Source of the DNA: Tetracentron sinense
Taxonomy: Eukaryota; Streptophyta; Magnoliopsida; Trochodendrales; Trochodendraceae
DNA length: 64,000 nt
Direction of reading: 5' to 3'
NCBI GenBank assembly: GCA_015143295.1
Contig: CM026573.1
Span: forward strand, 9,515,934 to 9,579,933
Below, one piece after another: positions 1-11,827 of this stretch. Within the stretch, counting starts at the first letter, position 1, and each line of letters starts with the position of its first letter. Position numbers and translations under genes: made by a program. The notes beneath the pieces were generated by a model. It saw only the letters and a list, made by a program, of their open reading frames with translations. It made no database searches and was not told the origin of the DNA.

Positions 1-667
1 TTCATATAAAATAAAATAACTTGAATTACTTTATTTTACCTGAAGATGAAAAAACCTTTTACGGGATGAGTAAGTAGCTAGGATGTTAGGACATCAATTT
101 ATATGGTACACTAAGTAACTTAATTCAAGCAAAATAACGTGATTCAAGTTATTTGAGATGGGCTGGAAATCAGTCTTAATACTATAAACTATAGTTCTAT
201 TCAAAAATTTCCCTTCCCCCAAATGGAAAGAAAGACAATCTATGAATCTAATAAAGAAGTCAATCAACTACGTAGGGAGTACCCACTATGCCAAAAAAAA
301 ATTCAAAATATAATCGTATGTCCTTGAATTAGTGGTTCACTGAAATAACTTGATTCAAGCAAAATAACATGACTTAATTAAAATAATGTGAAAAATGTTT
401 TACGGAATCAACATGTACTAGGGCCCCTCTGGCGTCCCAAAAAATTGGACACCCTAAAACTTGCATCCTCGTGTCTGGTCTTGAGTTGCCCTATGACTGG
501 GTGGTCTCACAATCATTTCCTAAAAATAAAGAGGATACAATAGAAGACAAAGGTTCACAAAAAGTGAACTAAAGGAAACCAAGAGTAGCTGTAAAACAAC
601 TAACAAGAGTAGTTATAAAACAACTAACAAGAGAGAAAACACCACCACCAAGGGTAGCAAGCAAAAG
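1..667. other. AT-rich non-coding DNA, no gene seen
   Basis: I see no coding signal here. A short motif of the type aataacttgattcaagcaaa recurs loosely near 15-35, 115-150 and 345-370, partly inverted. That suggests an old decayed transposon, but no ends can be fixed. Confidence 0.4.
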
Positions 668-841
668 TGTTGAGATATGATTGGTTATATAGGTGTGATA
701 CATCAAATCCTTCATTAAGGGTATTATTTTAATTGCCGCTCTTTAGGGTTATTATAATATAAGCTAATCACAATTTCTCTTCCAATACTTCTTCTTCCTC
801 TCTCCTTTTTTCTTCACCTTTCTTCTATATTCTGATCTTCA
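668..841 (+). repeat. 5' LTR of copia-A
   Basis: It begins TGTTGAGATATG and ends CTTCA, matching the 3' copy that starts at 5694. It is short (174 bp), as in many plant copia families. Compared with the 3' copy it lacks a segment beginning gatgaagggattagag. Confidence 0.88.
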
Positions 842-844
842 AGT

Positions 845-856
845 TGGTATCAGAGC
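845..856 (+). other. Primer-binding site of copia-A
   Basis: TGGTATCAGAGC lies 3 nt after the 5' LTR. It is the common plant copia PBS, complementary to the 3' end of initiator methionine tRNA, and it fixes the LTR end and the + orientation. Confidence 0.92.
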
Positions 857-1498
857 AAGACACGATCTAGGGAACTCAAGGGACAACTTCTCGTTTTTTT
901 TTTCTCCTGCAACCAGCTAACGTCAACATGGTTCCTTGCTGACATCAACATTTGTACGACCAAAATTGGATGCCGATTGTGCCAGATGATAGAGATGACT
1001 GAGTTGGGATTTGTGGTGAGTTTTGTTTAATTTTTTGACCACCATTGATATGTTTTACAGAATTTCTAAGCATTATTTCAGAAATGAGCTGATTTCGCAA
1101 AACTGAAGAGTGCGAAGTTCTTGGATGTTTTAGAACCTCAAATCTGACTATGGGTGGACCGAAAATTCCATAGGGATCTTTTGGAAGTGTTCTCATTGTT
1201 TTTGGAGCAGATTTGAATCTCCTGCAAACCAATCAAGGCTCACGGTTTACCCTGGTGACCCTTGTCTTAAGCCATTAAAAAAGATTTCTGCCATTTTTTG
1301 GATATAATATGGCTAGTTGTCATCATGAATGCTGGTTTGAGTATTTCTTATTGTGATTCAAGTTTCCTCCTTGGAATCCGAAGAGTTCGGGACATTCCTT
1401 AATTGTTCCTTTGTGACTTCAGACTCGTGGTTGGGACTGGTTTGTACAGATTTTTTTTATTTTCTAATTTGCATAATTTGGTTACATAAGAGTAGAGA

Positions 1499-2594
1499 AT
1501 GGCCACTGATGGTGTGTCTGAAGGCTTATCCGAAGCTACGTCGAAGGTTCCTAGTAACTAGATAACTCTGCTTGTTATTAGTACTTATGGTGATAATCCC
1601 GGTGTGCTTATCACAACAGTTAAGTTGGATGACACAAACTTCCTTGAGTGGTCTCAGTCTGCTAAGATATATATCGGTGGGAGAGGGAAGTTAGGGTATT
1701 TGACAGGCCGTGTGAAGGAACCGGCTGAGGAGGCTGACACATATGATAGGTGGGAGCAGGAGAACCTTATGATTATGTCATGGTTGCTGAATTCCATGCA
1801 ACCATCGCTTAATAGAGGTTTCCTGCTCCTTCGGATTGCGAAAGAGATTTGGGATAAGGCGATTCGAACCTATTCCCAACGTTAGAACATTGCCAGAGTT
1901 TACCAGTTGAGGCAAGAAATAACTACTCTTCGTTAGGGTGAGAAGAGCCTATCTACTTATTACTGCACTCTTCAAGGTCTGTGAGAAGAGTTGGACCAGT
2001 TTCAGGTCCTCAAATGGGACACTGATAAAGAACGGGATAGGTACATTAAGCAGGTAGAACAGAACAAAATTTGACTTCTTGGCGGGATTGAATCTGGAAT
2101 ATGAGGTAACTAGGGTACAAATTTTAGGCACAGAGGAACTTTTCTCCTTGGACCAAGTTTATTCCCTAGTCCAAGGCAAGGAAAGCCGGAAAAAGGCCAT
2201 GGTACCTACTTTGACCAACGATCATCTCGCCCTTGCTACAGCCTCTTTTGCTGCTCCTCGAGCTGGGAAATATCCTCATCGGAAGACTAAGCCTCCGGAT
2301 GACAATGATAAGCTGAAGTGCGAGCATTGTGAGAAGATTCGACATACCCGGGAAACTTGCTGGGATCTCATTGGCCGACTCGCCAAGTTTTCTCGTCCCG
2401 GACATCAGATGGGCAATCATCGAGGCAAAACTGCAACCTTCTTGCCTCTTTCCTTGGGTAACTCGATGGCATCGGCTATTTTCATTGGACCGTCTTCCTC
2501 CACCTCTGAGAGCTTCTCTAATGCAGATATTGATCGTCTTCGCCGTCTTTTGAGTCAAATAGAAAGTTCTTATGCCTTTACTTCATTTGCTTAG
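1499..2594 (+). pseudogene. copia-A gag remnant (UBN2-like, CCHC knuckle)
   Basis: The frame opens with ATG at 1499 and is stopped at 1559. It continues in the same frame through a UBN2/copia gag-like stretch (from about 1604: LDDTNFLEWSQS), with further stops at 1883 and beyond. After a frame slip near 2070 a second segment (2079-2594) carries an intact zinc knuckle, CEHCEKIRHTRETC, with C-x2-C-x4-H-x4-C spacing. In a live element gag would package the RNA. Here it cannot be made as one protein. Confidence 0.88.
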
Positions 2595-2648
2595 TCACCT
2601 ACTCATGCATTTGCTGATTTTGTTTCTCATTCACAGTCCAGCCTAACC

Positions 2649-4202
2649 TGGATCATTGATTCAGGTGCGTCAGATCATATGATTAGTTTATCCACAGTTT
2701 TTTCCTCATATAGTCTCTTGTCTAGAAGGGATAAAGTAAGGGTTGCCGATAGAGCTTTTTCCTCTATCTCTGGAAAGGGTGCTGTCAAACTTATTGATGC
2801 CCTTTCTTTGTCATCTATTCTTCATGTTCCAAATTTATCTACAAATCTCTTATCAATTAGCAGCTTGACCAAGAGTCTTAACTGTTGTGTGACATTTTTT
2901 CCTACTTATCATGTATTTCAGAACTTGGTGACGAGGAAAACGATTGAGAATGGTCGTGAAGCAGATGGTCTCTATCTCCTAGATGTGGATGGTTCTCCTT
3001 CAGCATTACATAGTAGTAGTATTCCTAGTAGTAGTAATAATGATGCCAAAATTAGATTGTGGCACAGCCGTCTAGGTCATTTATCGTTTAAGTCTTTGCA
3101 GTTGGGCTTTCCGGACCTATTTAAATTTGTTCCTGGTCATAGTCTGCAATGTGAAGTGTGTGAACTCTCCAAGCATTGTAGAACTACTTTTTCTTCGAGT
3201 ATGAATAAAAGCGTGTCTTCGTTTCAGTTGATTCATTGTGATGTCTAGAGCCCTACCCCTGCTATATCAGTGCATGGTTATTGGTATTTTATTTCTTTTG
3301 TAGATGATTTCTCTCGTCATACCTGGATTTACTTGATGAAGTCTCGTGCTGAAGTCCTGGACCTCATCAAGCAGTTTCACAGAATGGTATTGACTTAATT
3401 CGAGAAGCAGATTAAAATTTTACGATCCGATAATGCAAAGGAATACCTTGGGGGAGACTTAAGGCAATATTTGGTTGATCATGGTATGATCCATCAGAGC
3501 ACATGTCCTTATAAGAATCGTCATTTGTTGGAGGTGGCTCGCAGCTTGCTAATGGATATGAATATCCCAAAGAAGTTTTGGGCTGAAGTAGTGCACACAT
3601 CTGCCTATTTGATTAATCGTATACCATCTCGGGTACTGAAGTTGAAGTCTCCGTATCAACTACTCTGTCTAGCCCAACCTCTATTTCCTATCCCCCCACG
3701 TGTCTTTGGTTGTGTTTGCTTCATTCATATCTTGTGTCCTAATCGAACAAAATTGGATCCCAAATCCATTCGGTGTGTTCTCTTTGGGCATTCTTTCACA
3801 CAAAAGAGATATCGATGTTTTGATCCCATGTCGGGCAAATGGTTTGTGACCATGGACGTCACATTTTTTGAGAATGTTCCATTTTTTTCTCGTTCCTCTA
3901 CTTCTCTTCAGGGGGAGCATAGTGCATTGTTGGAAGAGAGTTTGCATTCTGTACCACTTCCGGCGTTGGTTCCTGATATTATCCCTTATGTTTCTATTAC
4001 TCCTACTGAGTCTACTACTACAAAGGACCTACAAGTTTATACCAGACGCGAAAAGAAGGGTATCACTGTGATAAGGCCATCTCCCAATTCTGACCCCTCT
4101 GAACTAGGTAACAGTGTTTCATTGCCTCCTGTAGTGTCTATTTTTGTTCCTAATATTGATAATGATGCTGCTTCCATTGTCATACGCAAAGGGAAGTGCT
4201 AG
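2649..4202 (+). pseudogene. copia-A protease and integrase remnant
   Basis: The aspartic-protease motif IDSGASDHM lies at about 2655-2681. A GAG-pre-integrase stretch (LWHSRLGHLSFKSLQ) and an HHCC-like zinc region lie near 3057-3190. Integrase core pieces follow (FVDDFSRHTW near 3297, RSDNAKEYLG near 3424). Stops at 3246 and 3396 break the frame. The block that normally carries the third catalytic residue (consensus NGVAERKN) is absent near 3505-3515: the text runs from the STCPY region straight into KNRHLLEVARS. The integrase therefore lacks its catalytic Glu as well as being interrupted. Confidence 0.88.
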
Positions 4203-4342
4203 TGTACGGTTCATCCTATCTCTAACTTCATCTCATATACCTTTTTATCACCCTCCTATTCTGCTTTCTTGTCCTCTGATTCTTCTATATATTTACCTTC
4301 CAGGTTTCAGGAGGCTGTCTTTGATCAAAGTGGCGTGATGCT

Positions 4343-5690
4343 ATGATAGAAGAAATGAGAGCTAAGGGGTACACTCAGACTTACGGGATCGACTGCAAAG
4401 AGACATTTGCACTGGTTGCTAAAATGAACTCCATACGAGTTCTCTTGTCTTTGGCAGTTAATAACTTGTGGCCCCTACATCAGTTAGATGTAAAAAATGC
4501 ATTCCTTTATGGAGACCTATTAGAAAAAGTGTATATGTCCCCTCCTCCTGGGTTCAAGCTACCTAACATTGAAGGAAAAGGAAAGGTCTGTAAACTGAAG
4601 AAATCTATTTATAGACTGAAACAGTCCCCACGAGCTTGGTTTGAGAGGTTCAGTCAAGCTGTGAAGACGATGGGTTATCTACAGAGTCATGCTGATCACA
4701 CTCTCTTTGTCAAGAAAAAAAGGGAGTTACTTTCAGCATTGATTGTCTATGTAGACGACATTGTGGTGACTGACAATGACCCATTAGAGATCCAAAACCT
4801 GAAGAAATTCCTAGCAACGGAGTTTGAGATCAAAGATTTGGGTAGTTTGAAGTACTTTCTGGGTATCGAGGTTGTTCGATAAAAAAGGGGCATCTTCATA
4901 TCGCAGCGGAAGTATACCTTAGACTTACTTAAGAATATTGGAAAATTGGGTTCACAACCAGCAGACACATCTTATTGAGCAGAATCATAAGCTGAGCTCG
5001 AGTGATGACCTATTACTAGAGGACAAAGAGATGTACCAAAGACTAGTTGGTCGTCTCATCTATCTCTCTCTCACTAGACCTGATATCGCATATGCAGCCA
5101 GTGTTGTCAGTCAGTTCATGCATGAACCTCGGATTGCTCATTATGAGGCAGTGGAGAGAATCTTGAGGTACTTGAAGGTTACTCCAGGGAAGGGTCTTCT
5201 ATTTGCTAACCATGGTCACTTTCGACTGGAAGCTTACACTGATGCTGACTGGGCTGGAAGTGTAGATGACAGGAGATCTACCACAAGGTATTGTACGTTC
5301 CTTGGTGGTAACCTTATCACTTGGAGAAGTAAGAAGCAGAGTGTAGTAGCTAGGTCAAGTGCTGAAGCAGAGTATAGGGCAATGACTTATGGGGTAGCAG
5401 AATTGTTGTGGCTGAAAATTTTACTACAAGATCTGGGGATGAAGGTGGATGTTCCTATGAAATTGTTTTGTGATAACAAGGCGGTTATCAATATTGCCCA
5501 AAATTCTATTCAACATGACCGAGATAGACACTTTATCAGAGAGCTAGTTGCTTCAGGGTATCTTTGCTTACTATTTGTTACAACGTGAAACCAACTGACT
5601 GATGCGCTCACAAAGGGAGTTACTGGTGGTAGTTTAGAAGGTGCTCTTAACAAGTTGGACATGTTGAATATCTATGTCCATCTTGAGGGA
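4343..5690 (+). pseudogene. copia-A reverse transcriptase and RNase H remnant
   Basis: The RT opens with EEMRAKGYTQTYGIDCKETF and includes LDVKNAFLYGDL and the catalytic box YVDDIVVT at about 4750. A stop falls at 4880. After a frame slip near 4960 the RNase H segment shows TDADWAGS, SAEAEYRAM and CDNKA. The end (LTKGVTGG to about 5690) is cut off by a stop at 5586. The sequence is RVT_2-type, diagnostic of Ty1/copia. Confidence 0.92.
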
Positions 5691-5693
5691 GAG

Positions 5694-5893
5694 TGTTGAG
5701 ATATGATTGGTTATGTAGGTGTGATACACCAAATCCTTAATTAAGGGTATTATTGTGATTTCCCCTCTTTAGGGTTATTATAATATAAGATGAAGGGATT
5801 AGAGAGTAGGACTCTCTAATCACGATTTCTCTTCCAATATTTCTTCTTCCTCTCTCCTTTTTTCTTCACCTTTCTTAGAATTCTAAAAATTGA
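5694..5893 (+). repeat. 3' LTR of copia-A
   Basis: It starts TGTTGAGATATGATTGG after the purine tract and matches the 5' LTR to about 5875. The last 20 bases are diverged, so the end is approximate. Confidence 0.82.
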
Positions 5894-6047
5894 GATGCTC
5901 TTTGAGATTATATTGGGTGGATAAAGACTCGGGTTATGTGGATGGAAATGGATGACATGGCCGGTCAAGTATATGGATGGAGATGGAGAATGTTTAGAGT
6001 GGTCCCTCAAGGTCACCTAATCCAGCTGCCTGCCTTTCAATTACTGT

Positions 6048-6081
<34 letters not shown>

Positions 6082-6420
6082 GAGAGAGATTCTCGTCAAT
6101 CGAACCTCCGAGGGTCGAAATATGGGGAGCATGGAACTGATACGTATCGGTTAGACCCGAAACCGTACCTATACAAGTTTCTTTGAAAAAAAATAGGACT
6201 AAGCCGAATCGTTACATATTGCCCGAGTCTTACGATAAGTAACTGTTTTAGCCGTAGGACTCGTCCTACGTTTTGAGATAAAAGGGTTATGTAAACATCT
6301 AAAAACACCCCAAAACACTCTATTTTGTTTTTCTCTTCCTCTTTACCCATTCTAAATCATAAACCTACAATTCTTTTAATTTTTGGCGATTGAAAACTTG
6401 ATTTAACAATTTTTTAATCG
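5894..6420. other. Non-coding repeat debris
   Basis: No gene is seen. It holds a (GT)n/(GA)n microsatellite at 6048-6091, followed by a stretch with repeated cggtt and accg motifs (6145-6260) resembling subterminal repeats of small DNA transposons. A phrase near 6095-6120 (tcaatcgaacctccgagg) recurs diverged at 7480-7500, on the other side of the LINE. Confidence 0.4.
6048..6091. repeat. (GT)n(GA)n microsatellite
   Basis: A run of GT is followed by GA dinucleotides with one interruption. Confidence 0.9.
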
Positions 6421-7250
6421 ATAATGAGAAACATATATTAATAAAAACGAGCTACAAAAGAAGAGTTTACAAGAATGTAAACTCAAAGACAAAAATAGAT
6501 AAAAGCAAAGCAAAACAAGAAGCAATCACAACTCTGTGTTCTGTAGTGTGGCTATGATAATATCAGCCCAACACGGCTCTTAGATCTTCTATTGGGAAAC
6601 TAGTTGCCCATTCCAAGAACATTAGGCGGATGCGAGAACAAATACAGTAAAGAGAGGAATGAGAGTTACCAAAAACTCTTATGTTTCTCTCTTTCCATAT
6701 CCCCCCACAAAATGGCCCCAGGGAGAACCGCTCAAACTGCCATCCGAGCACTACCCTCACACACCAAAACCCAGTAGGATAAAAAGTTAAGAAGGGAAGA
6801 AGGAAAGACCCAAAACCCAACACTACCCTCATTGTAGCAGTGATTTTATTGAGAATCGACCATTGTTGCCCCTATACCAAATTCTAATATCTCTATCTTG
6901 ACACCTCAAAGAGGCACTCCTAAGCCGAAGAAGAAGACGACACATATCGCCAAGTTTTCAATCAGTCAAATCTTGTCTCAGCTTTGGACACCACACTATC
7001 CCTGAACCATGCAACTCAAAAGAATTCCCCACTGACGCCTCCTTGTCTACCGTTAAGAGGAAGATGTTGCCAAAGTCATCCTTTAGACTTGCAGATCCAC
7101 ACCAAATGTTTGTCCAACAGCGAATTTCGGATCTGCTACCTACCTGGAATCTAAACTTAGGCACAACTAGATTGACGATAGACATAATACTTTCGAGTTT
7201 CGACTCATATACTACCTTATATTTAATTTTAAAAAAAAATATTTTCAACT
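6421..7250 (-). mobile_element. LINE (non-LTR retrotransposon) 3' fragment
   Basis: Read on -, the ORF2 C-terminal end is visible: VGSRSEIRCWTNIWCG near 7130, then GRFSIKSL near 6855, then the tail IWKERNIRVFGNS near 6690. These are the usual landmarks after the RT domain of plant L1-type elements. The zinc-binding zf-RVT block between the last two is missing, so there is an internal deletion as well as 5' truncation. The 3' tail lies near 6421-6480. Confidence 0.75.
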
Positions 7251-7446
7251 TGATTTTAGCTTTAGAAGAATGTTGTTATCCATCCATTGCATTTTTTTAA
7301 TTTATTGTGATTTTTTCAAAAATAAATAAAAAACAGTTGAAACCGATATTGGGGCCATTACGGTCTCCGGAACCGATTTTTTTTTTTTTTTATCCTTGAT
7401 GGGGAGGATATAAAGGAGAAAAGGGAGTCAAAGTTCTCATATATCA

Positions 7447-7479
<33 letters not shown>

Positions 7480-8499
7480 AGACAATCAAACCTCTGAGTG
7501 TCGAATCGGGAGGAGGAAAGGAGAAAAGGGAATCTAGTTCTCATATATCATCTCTAACTATGCCATCTTGATCATACAATGTGTAACTAATATTTAGGGG
7601 GGGTTTATGTAGACCCTTTTGGTGGGGTCTTTGTCACAAAAAATGCGTTTTATACGTGTATTAAACGGATGTCGGGTTCACCTATTGAACAACGCATTAA
7701 TTGCGTATCTCGTATGATATGGGTATACACGTATTCCATTTTATACGTGAATAAAACGTATATTCCAACAATGTATTTTTTTTTCCTTTCGGGGAGGGGG
7801 GGATGCTGTTTTCGATGATGTCCCTAGTTTTTTCAAAAAAAAAACTAAGCAACACTTAAGTCGGGTTTCATTTCTGTTCGAAAAAAGAGAGTTTGGGAGA
7901 GGGTTTTGACAATTTTTCTGTATAACCTAGGATTTTTAGCGAAGGTTTTGAGAGAGAAGAAGAAAATGTAAGAATGGAAAGGGGATTCGTCTCATTTAAA
8001 CAACTGCAACCTAGGGTTTCCATTTTCTTGCCTTTCTCTTTTCTTTCTTTTCAATTCTCAGGCAACAACTTCTATTCAGATTTAAATGGATTTTACAAGC
8101 CCTTTTTATTTTATTTCTGAAAACTTAGGGTTTTCATTTTCTTCCCTTTTTCTTTTCTTTCCTTTTCGATTCTTAGGCAACATCCCCCACCATACACTGC
8201 AGCCTGACTTATCTTCACAACCTTTTTGCCTTGATGTTTGGAACAATTTTTTGGCTAATGGGTTCTACAGTCACCAGACCCTCTCTATGGCCGATTTTCA
8301 ATTATATTCTTATCTGTGATTTTTGGGGGATGTTTATATCCATCTTCCATTTCGTCAGTTTCAGCTTTCTCTTCCAACCATCACTATTCTTGTTGTAAGG
8401 GTTTCTTTTTTCTTGCCTTTTTTTTTTGGTTGTAGGATTCTTAGATTCCGAGATCTTTATTTGGGGTTTTTTTTTTGCATTTTTTTTCCCTGTAATAGG
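7251..8499. other. Non-coding, repeat-rich DNA
   Basis: No gene is supported. A (GA)n microsatellite lies at 7447-7475. A short phrase (ggagaaaaggga ... ttctcatatatcat) occurs twice, at 7412-7444 and 7519-7550. A stretch at 7640-7770 is rich in cgtat and atacg motifs of the kind seen in the hAT-like MITE at 15479. T-rich, pyrimidine-biased DNA follows. Confidence 0.4.
7447..7475. repeat. (GA)n microsatellite
   Basis: A near-perfect GA dinucleotide run. Confidence 0.9.
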
Positions 8500-8789
8500 A
8501 TGTAAGTTTTTCATTGTTTATGATCTGGCTTTCTCTTTGTTTGACATTATTAGTAGATTTGTAGCTAGATTAGAAAGGAGAAGAGAAGGAGAGAAAGAAG
8601 AGAAATGGGAAAGAGAGAATGAGGAAGTTAGGGTTCCTCTTCTCTATAATGACTATATATACTTTGCTAATACAAAAGTTGGGCATACATAAGGCGCATA
8701 CTAGAGAAATAGAAATAAAAAAATAAGTATTGGGCCACTACAACATAAGAGGGGCCCATAATTACATTGTACCCATAATTATACCAACA
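8500..8789 (-). repeat. 3' LTR of copia-B (outer end approximate)
   Basis: The LTR start is fixed at 8789 by the adjacent PPT (complement at 8790-8800). The outer end is not fixed because there is no second LTR to compare. The pyrimidine-rich tract (on -) near 8560-8620 resembles the U5 end of copia LTRs. Confidence 0.55.
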
Positions 8790-8796
8790 CTCCCCC

Positions 8797-9205
8797 TTAA
8801 GTTGGTGTGTATATGTCATATATACCCAGCTTTCTAAGTATGTCAGATAAACGATAGTTTGGGACTCCCTTAATTAGAATATCGGCAAGTTGGTCACCAG
8901 TCCACATAGGGAATGCAAATCTCTCCAGAACTGAGTTTTTCTTTGATGAAATGATGATCAATCTCAATATGTTTGGTTTTGTCATGTTGGACTGGGTTAT
9001 GTGCAATTCTAATTGCAGCTCTGTTGTCGCAGTAAAGACTCATAGGCTTGTCTGCTTGAAATCCAACCTCCTTCAGTAGAATCTTTACCCATAACAATTC
9101 ACATATTCCATAAGTCATGGCTCTAAACTCAGCCTCTGCACTAGACCTTGCCACAATAGCTTGCTTCTTGCTTCTCCAAGTGATAAAATTTCCTCCAACA
9201 ATCAT
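8797..9205 (-). pseudogene. copia-B RNase H remnant
   Basis: On - it reads GGNFITWRSKKQAIVARSSA, then EAEFRAMTYG, CDNRAAIRIA and HIEIDHHFIKEKL, the copia RNase H C-terminal half. The frame changes near 8900 before the LADILIKG end segment. Confidence 0.9.
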
Positions 9206-9325
9206 ACAATATCCAAATGTAGATCTTCTGTCTGAAATAGATCTTGCTGAATTAGCATCGGTGTATACTTCAACTCTTAATTGCCAATGACAGACAAAGA
9301 GGATCCCTTATCTCAGGGGAGGATT

Positions 9326-10200
9326 TTAAGTACCTGAGAAACTTGTAGACTGCCTCTTGACAAGAGGTTTTGGAGCATGAATAAACTGGCTCATCACGTT
9401 AACTGCATAGGCTATATCAAGGCGAATGAGAGAGATAGATAAGGTGACCAACAAGCCTCTGTATCTCCTTGCATCACAAAGAGGCTCACTACTATCATCT
9501 GCTAACTCGTGGTTCTGCTCTATTGGGGTATTCAAATGCTTGCATTCCAACATCCCTGTTACTTTGAGAAGATCTAGGATGTATTTCCTTTCTGAGATAA
9601 ATATCTCTTATTTTCTGGATCTGACAACTTCTATGCCAAGAAAGTACCTTAACTACCCTAGGTCCTTTATCTCAATTTCTGTAGCCAATTGAGATTTTAA
9701 CCTTTTAATTTTTTTCTCATCAGACCCTGTAAAAACTATGTCATCCACATAGACTATAAGGGCAGTTGTCTTACCCTGACAGTGTTTGATAAAGTATGAT
9801 CAACTTGGCTTTGAGTGTACCAATGTTTCTTCATGACACTGCTGAACCTTTTAAAGTAGGCACGAGGAGACTGTTTCAATCCATATAGGGTCTTCTTCAG
9901 TTTACAAACTTTCCCTTGTGCTGTGGGAAAACTAAAACCTGAAGAAATAGTCATGTAAACTTTCTCCACTAAGTCTCTATGAAGGAAGACATTCTTCACA
10001 TCAAATTGATGGAGAGGTCAGTCTTGATTAGCAGCCAGAGAGAGAATCACACTGATATAATTCATTTTAGCCACAGGAGCAAAGGTCTTATGGTAGTCAA
10101 TGCCATGAGTTTGGGTGAAACCCTTCACAACCAATCTAACCTTGTATCTTTCCACAAAACCATTCGACTTATATTTTACTGTGAAAACTCACTTGCAAGT
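9326..10200 (-). pseudogene. copia-B reverse transcriptase remnant
   Basis: Segments on - include KNVFLHRDLVEKVYM, CKLKKTLYGLKQSPRAYFKRF (from about 9920), the YVDDIVF box near 9735-9755 and LNTPIEQNHELADD near 9525. The pieces lie in different frames. The N-terminal part runs into the duplicated block upstream (10235 on). Confidence 0.85.
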
Positions 10201-10234
10201 TGCATCCAACCGGTTTCTTTCGCCTTGGTAGGTC

Positions 10235-10774
10235 AACAATTTCCCATGTGCCACTTTTCTCATGAGCCCCCATTACTTCACACATCGTATCCTTCCACTT
10301 ATGATGAACAAGTGCTTCAGAAACACTACAAGGTAAAGACACCGAAGACAAGGAAGAGGAAAAAGTACGATAGAAAGGAGATAATGAGTTGTAAGAAACA
10401 AAGTTAGATATCGGATGGTGAGTGCAAGATCTAACACCCTATCTAATGACAATAGGAAGATTAGAATCATCAACAGGTGAATCAAAATCATTATTTGAGT
10501 TGGAAACAATTTCCCATGTGCTACTTTTCTCAAGAGCCCCTATTACTTCACACATCGCATCCTTCCACTTATGATGAACAAGTGCTTCAGAAACACTACG
10601 AGGCAAAGACACCGAAGACAAGGAAGAGGAAAAAGTACGATAGAAAAGAGATAATGAGTTGTAAGAAACAAAGTTAGATATCGGATGGTGAGTGCAAGAT
10701 CTAACACCCTATCTAATGGCAATAGGAAGATTGGAATCATCAACAGGTGAATCAAAATCATTATTTGAGTTGGA
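10235..10774. repeat. 270-bp tandem duplication inside copia-B
   Basis: Bases 10235-10504 and 10505-10774 are near-identical copies, period 270, with only a few substitutions seen by eye. The duplication covers the integrase-RT linker and includes the phrase ALVHHKWKD on -. It occurs once in the normal element, so it is a later rearrangement. Confidence 0.93.
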
Positions 10775-10828
10775 AGGATTTGGATTTGAGGGAGAATCTT
10801 GGCAAGGAGCATGAAATATAGGTCGTGG

Positions 10829-11760
10829 TCACCTAGAGTACACTTGCAATTCTTTCTCTTGCATATATCCAATTTCAATCACAGTAGAGTCAGAGATATC
10901 GAAAATAGGAAGATGAAGAGGTATAGGAGAATACAACACTTCAACATCAACATTCTCCCCCTGAAGAGTGGTCTTCGGAGGAGTAAAGTAAGGAACATCC
11001 TCAAAGAAAGAGACATCCATAGACAGAAACTTCCTCTTGGAGGGAGGATGATAGCACTTATTACCCTTATGAGTGGGGGAATATCCAAGGAAAACACACT
11101 TGATAGCACGTGGATCAAGTTTGGCACGATCAGGTTTGGGCACATGCACAAAGTAGACAGATCCAAACACTTTGGGTGGTATAGGAAAATGTGGAGATGT
11201 AAGTGAAAGGACATCCAATGGAGCTTTGAAGCCCATGGAGATCCATGAGAGCATTCTATTCATAAGAAATACAATGGAAAGTAAGACTTTTGACCAAAGG
11301 TATTTGAGGACATGCATGACAAAAAGAATGGATCTAGTGATGTCAAGAAGGTGTCTATTCTTGCGTTCAACCACGTCATTTTGTTGTGAAGTGTGAACAC
11401 AAGTGGTTTGGTAAACAATACCATGGTCAGTAAAGTATTTGCATTCAGATATTCCCCACCATTATCAGAATAAAGGATTTTAAGCTTAGCATCAAATTAA
11501 GTACAAACCATTTTATGAAAAACTTTAAAAGAAGCATCAACATCAGATTTGGACTTGAGAAAATACACCCAAGTTGCATGAGAAAAATCATCCACAAAAG
11601 TCATAAAATATTTACCAAACACAGAAGTTGTGGGTGCAGGACCCCCAACATTAGAATGAACAAGTCCAAAAGATGAATTGCATTGAGATATACTAGGAGG
11701 GTTGGAAATCCTACAATGTTTAGACAATTCACAAGTTTCACATTGAAAGGAAGTAGCAGA
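10829..11760 (-). pseudogene. copia-B integrase remnant
   Basis: On - the upstream part (11497-11760) reads FGLVHSNVGGPAPT and FVDDFSHATWVYFLKSKSD. After a frame change it continues VERKNRHLLDITRSILF, PPKVFGSVYFVHVPKPDRAKL and KCVFLGYSPTHKG to about 10829. The catalytic core is broken by the frame change. Confidence 0.88.
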
Positions 11761-11827
11761 TAAATAAATCCAACTGAGGAAACATCCTCTTGAGAAGTAA
11801 AAAAGAGGGATGACTTAAACGAAAATG

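Larger units (their letters stand above)
668..5893 (+). mobile_element. Ty1/copia LTR retrotransposon, decayed (copia-A)
   Basis: This is a full-length but dead copia element. It runs 5' LTR (668-841), primer-binding site, gag, protease, integrase, reverse transcriptase, RNase H, then 3' LTR (from 5694), the domain order of Ty1/copia. A purine-rich tract (cttgaggg agag) abuts the 3' LTR. The coding part has several in-frame stops (1559, 1883, 2592, 3246, 3396, 4880) and frame slips near 2070, 4203-4342 and 4960. The 5' LTR lacks about 27 bp present in the 3' LTR, and no target duplication is readable. The insertion is therefore old and not autonomous. Confidence 0.93.

Noticed and set aside
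1353..1565. 70-codon frame in the copia-A leader
   Set aside because: No domain, and it overlaps the gag start in another frame.
7640..7770. cgtat/atacg-rich stretch as a complete MITE
   Set aside because: It resembles the interior of the 15479 element, but I could not find matched ends or a target duplication.
10169..10878. Several overlapping frames of about 60-140 codons on both strands
   Set aside because: They arise from the 270-bp duplication of the copia-B integrase-RT linker and are not separate genes.
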